In this document: positions 5,107-6,977 of the stretch, piece after piece
Numbering within the stretch: the stretch's first letter is position 1
How the letters are laid out: every line of letters begins with the position of its first letter
Assembly (NCBI GenBank): GCA_021786555.1
Contig: JAJYNB010000326.1
Span: forward strand, 1 to 6,977
DNA from: Bacillota bacterium
GTDB taxonomy: Bacteria; Bacillota; Desulfitobacteriia; Desulfitobacteriales; JAJXUE01
Length of the DNA: 6,977 bases
Direction: 5' to 3'
Position numbers and translations under genes: made by a program
The notes under the pieces: generated by a model
Database searches by the model: none
What the model was told of the DNA's origin: nothing
The model's input: the letters and a program-made list of their open reading frames with translations, nothing else

Positions 5107-5691
5107 ATGGAAGCAAAACATTGGATCAAGCCCTATTTCGGTTATTGGATTGTTGGTGTTGTAGTCCTCTGCTTATTCCTCGAACTCAGAAGAGAACTAG
5201 GAGAACTGGAATGCAAGTTGGATAATCCACATTTTGGTTTGAAGGAGATAAAGGAAGAGATCAAAGAAATTGAGCGTTCACAGAGGCCCAAGGCCTTAAG
5301 CGCCGGCCCGGAGGTAGAATACATTAGTCCCAAAAAAACAAAGGATCACTACGTGTATGCCGTAAAATTCCTTTGCGGTAACCCCTTAGACGAAAGCTGC
5401 TTGAAGGGAGAATTGTTCAGCACGTCCATTAACATCCAAAACTTGTCAAAACACAAACAAAAATTAAAAATAAGCATCTCCGTTGCAGACTCGGATCACC
5501 CAGCTGTTGGTGACACGAAAGTGACTCTGCGGCCTAATGAGGCAGTCCATTATGATTGCGCGGCGATCCTGCAAATCATAGACAACCACCTTCCAAGTCA
5601 GTCAACAAGTTTTATTGAAGGCTTTTTCTCCATCAAAGCCGTGACCGCCAACTTACAGGTAGTGGCTGTATACTCATTCGTCCAGCAGTAA
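5107..5691 (+). CDS. Membrane-anchored protein with coiled coil and domain of unknown function
   Basis: The product is 194 aa. ATG 5107 is chosen because GGAGAGG at 5092-5098 lies 8 nt upstream; a longer frame from 4996 would run through the terminator hairpin and promoter. One hydrophobic helix (about residues 10-26, YFGYWIVGVVVLCLFLEL) is followed by a charged, heptad-like stretch (27-57, rich in Glu/Lys/Leu) that probably forms a short coiled coil. The C-terminal domain begins around YVYAVKFLCG and contains TSINIQNLS, LRPNEAVHYDCAAI and FIEGFFSI...LQVVAVYSF. I recall this pattern (Y-A-x-KF-x-CG ... IN-I-x-N ... DC ... EGF ... VVAVY) from uncharacterised exported proteins of many bacteria, with two conserved cysteines. 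It is likely presented outside the membrane. The function is unknown. It appears to be a single-gene unit convergent with the minus-strand genes. Confidence 0.75.
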   Translation: MEAKHWIKPYFGYWIVGVVVLCLFLELRRELGELECKLDNPHFGLKEIKEEIKEIERSQRPKALSAGPEVEYISPKKTKDHYVYAVKFLCGNPLDESCLKGELFSTSINIQNLSKHKQKLKISISVADSDHPAVGDTKVTLRPNEAVHYDCAAILQIIDNHLPSQSTSFIEGFFSIKAVTANLQVVAVYSFVQQ

Positions 5692-5704
5692 CGCCATATA
5701 AACA

Positions 5705-5752
5705 CAAGGAAAGGGCCTAATCCCCCTTATCAGGCGGGTTTAGGCCCCCTTG
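5705..5752. terminator. Long hairpin between convergent genes, possible bidirectional terminator
   Basis: CAAGG (5705-5709) pairs with CCTTG (5748-5752), GGGCCTAA (5713-5720) with TTAGGCCC (5740-5747), CCC (5722-5724) with GGG (5736-5738), and CCT (5725-5727) with AGG (5732-5734), totalling about 19 bp with small bulges. It starts 13 nt after the plus-strand stop. T-tracts are weak on both sides, so its terminator role is likely but not proved. Confidence 0.6.
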
Positions 5753-5802
5753 GTTTGAAAATCACCTTTGACATGGTCTTTGTAAAACAACGCTCCTTCA
5801 GG

Positions 5803-5827
5803 TAAAGTATCCTCAAGGATACCTTTT
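5803..5827 (-). terminator. Weak hairpin downstream of the MBL gene
   Basis: GTATCC (5807-5812) pairs with GGATAC (5817-5822) around TCAA, with flanking A and T residues extending the stem past a bulge. On the minus strand it is followed only by TTTACC. It lies 58 nt past the MBL stop and may contribute to 3'-end formation. Confidence 0.3.
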
Positions 5828-5884
5828 GGTGCATGCCGATATCCCCCCGCATCATGGCACGTATCCAGCCCGAAACGGTAGTGA

Positions 5885-6721
5885 CTAAAACTCCAGCGTG
5901 GTTCCTGCGCTGGCCCATTTGAACTGGGCAGGGAACTCAGCTGCCAGGCGGCCGGCCATAGGCAGTCCGGTACAATGGTTAGGAGCGAGACACTCCAGCT
6001 CCAAATCCTTCAGGTATGTGATAGTTTTATCCTGCTGTGCCGGACTGGCCGGACCTAAATGAGTCCCACCTATTATGGCGCGAATTTTATCCGTGCCGGT
6101 AACCTTCTTGGCATGCTCAACTATGTTGACCAGACCGGAATGAGCGCAGCCGAGCACAATTACCAACCCCATGGCGCTCCGGTAGAACAGGCTGATGTCG
6201 TCCAATATGGGGTCCTGCACAAACTCGAGACCCTGTTTCTGTAAAAGCCGCTCATCCACCCGCTCATAATCAGTAAGACGAGGAATTTCTCCGCTCCACC
6301 AGAGATCCGGTCTAATCTCAAAGGGGTCCCTCTGCCAGACAAAGTTAGCCCCGGCACTCTCTAGCTGTACTTGGCGGTAGGGAACTCCGATATAATGTTC
6401 CCCTTGGCCGCCAAAACCCCGCCCAAAGTGTTCTGTTAATAATTCCGGATGGGCATATACAGGCAGAGAGCCCCTGGTTTTCAAAAACTGGATAAGGCCT
6501 CCCGTATGATCATAGTGCCCATGACTAAGTACAAGCCGGTTAACCCCGCTAAGGTCGACCCCTAAAGCCTTGGCGTTCTTAACAATATTGCCCTGCTCAC
6601 CGGTGTCAAACAAGATCTGTTCATCACCAAAATCGAGCAGCATGGCCAAACCCCACTCTCCCAGCACTCCAGACGTTACCCCAACCGTGTTGTCCACCAG
6701 GACAGTTACTTTTAAACCCAT
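5885..6721 (-). CDS. MBL-fold metallohydrolase, COG1237 type
   Basis: The product is 278 aa, starting at ATG 6721-6719 with AAAGGAG (6732-6738) 10 nt upstream; the longer frame to 6781 overlaps the upstream gene. The N terminus VTVLVDNT is typical of this group. Then come LFDTG (37-41), the metal motif SHGHYDH (His67, His69, Asp71, His72), SGEIPR (143-148), DD before SLFY (174-175), GCAHSG with His194, GGTHLG with His221 and PNHCTG with His249. All the metal-ligand-like residues are present, so the protein should bind a dinuclear metal centre. It is soluble and cytoplasmic, with no signal peptide. COG1237 proteins are metal-dependent hydrolases, some annotated in archaea as dihydropterin/RFA-P-type enzymes; the true substrate here is unknown. 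The start lies 7 nt after the stop of the amidohydrolase-like frame, suggesting coupling or an inherited operon. Confidence 0.92.
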   Translation of the reverse strand: MGLKVTVLVDNTVGVTSGVLGEWGLAMLLDFGDEQILFDTGEQGNIVKNAKALGVDLSGVNRLVLSHGHYDHTGGLIQFLKTRGSLPVYAHPELLTEHFGRGFGGQGEHYIGVPYRQVQLESAGANFVWQRDPFEIRPDLWWSGEIPRLTDYERVDERLLQKQGLEFVQDPILDDISLFYRSAMGLVIVLGCAHSGLVNIVEHAKKVTGTDKIRAIIGGTHLGPASPAQQDKTITYLKDLELECLAPNHCTGLPMAGRLAAEFPAQFKWASAGTTLEF

Positions 6722-6728
6722 ATCACAT

Positions 6729-6977
6729 CTACTCCTTTCCTCTAACCCCTTTGGTTTCCTTGATGAAATATCCTTCGTCAATAAGCCAATTTAAATCTGC
6801 TTTTTGCAGCCTTGAACAGCAAGTCAAAAGGGCTCTTAGGCGGTCCATCGTACTTTTTACCCTGCACAGGTCTTTAACCCGCCGGACATCGAAGGTGGAC
6901 TGAAAAAACGAAAACGATTCAAAGTGGATATGGGTATCAGCAAAAGCTGGGACCACACACTTACCGCGTGAACTACT
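6729..6977 (-). pseudogene. Amidohydrolase-like gene, 5' off-window and apparently truncated
   Basis: The minus-strand frame is open from the right edge to TAG at 6731-6729, giving 82 residues. It begins with GKCVVPAFADTHIHFESFSF, the beta-strand and HxH metal motif near the N terminus of YtcJ-like amidohydrolases (family pattern G-x-VVPGF-x-D-x-H-x-H). The usual enzyme runs roughly 400-500 residues past this motif, but here the frame stops about 65 residues after the HxH, and the MBL gene starts 7 nt later, leaving no room for the barrel or the later metal ligands. After STFDVRRVKD the sequence stops resembling the family to my eye (CRVKSTMDRLRALLTCC to FIKETKGVRGKE). The simplest reading is an internal deletion that joined the head of an amidohydrolase to an unrelated or distal tail. 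A real short protein cannot be excluded. The true start lies beyond the window; the GTG near 6956 falls within the motif and is not credible. Confidence 0.6.

Noticed and set aside
5730..5918. Minus-strand 62-codon frame downstream of the MBL gene
   Set aside because: It overlaps the MBL 3' end and the convergent hairpin, and no start signal or family motif is visible.
1..6977. tRNA, rRNA, CRISPR array, transposase gene or integrase site
   Set aside because: No cloverleaf-like tRNA, regularly spaced direct repeats or recombinase motifs were seen on either strand.

Overview
The window looks like a chromosomal segment of a moderate-GC, low-GC-lineage Gram-positive bacterium. My best guess is an anaerobic, spore-forming Clostridia of the Peptococcaceae/Desulfotomaculum-Pelotomaculum kind. 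Reasons: strong AGGAGG-type ribosome binding sites, two TTG starts that only these sites explain, a YtrA-type GntR regulator heading an ABC operon, and a mixed codon use near 50% GC judged by eye. The lineage is inference; no rRNA or marker gene is present.

Layout. (1) Bases 1-1966, plus strand: a tandem array of at least three paralogous genes for proteins made of carboxypeptidase-regulatory-like beta-sandwich domains. The first is cut by the left edge. The two complete ones have three domains each, a shared N-terminal motif and no visible signal peptide. The array ends at a clear intrinsic terminator (1975-2004). (2) Bases 2005-2337, non-coding: a REPIN-like element of about 245 bp, bounded by two 25-nt imperfect palindromes (each TGTCA-N15-TGACA) in inverted orientation, with a perfect 12-bp hairpin inside. 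Immediately downstream is a near-consensus promoter (TTGACA-N17-TATAGT) overlaid by TAGTAC/GTACTA half-sites. (3) Bases 2338-5006, plus strand: a tightly coupled four-gene operon with a YtrA-like GntR repressor, an ABC ATPase, a six-helix permease and a two-helix membrane protein with a large predicted extracytoplasmic domain. Start and stop codons overlap at every junction. (4) Bases 5019-5691: a hairpin/terminator whose descending arm also supplies a candidate -35 box, then a single gene for a membrane-anchored protein with a short coiled coil and a C-terminal domain of unknown function. (5) A long hairpin (5705-5752) lies between the convergent units. (6) Minus strand, 6977-5885: the end of an amidohydrolase-like gene that is probably a truncated remnant, followed 7 nt later by a complete COG1237-type metallo-beta-lactamase-fold hydrolase.

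How they work together: the GntR protein most likely represses its own operon through the half-sites over the promoter and releases it in response to an effector or envelope stress, as in the ytr and related systems; the ATPase, permease and accessory protein would form the transporter. The beta-sandwich array and the membrane-anchored gene have no demonstrable functional link to the transporter. The most unusual items are the signal-less beta-sandwich array, the REPIN-like element abutting the operon promoter, the ABC ATPase with a Glu where the Q-loop Gln is expected, and the truncated amidohydrolase coupled to an intact MBL gene.
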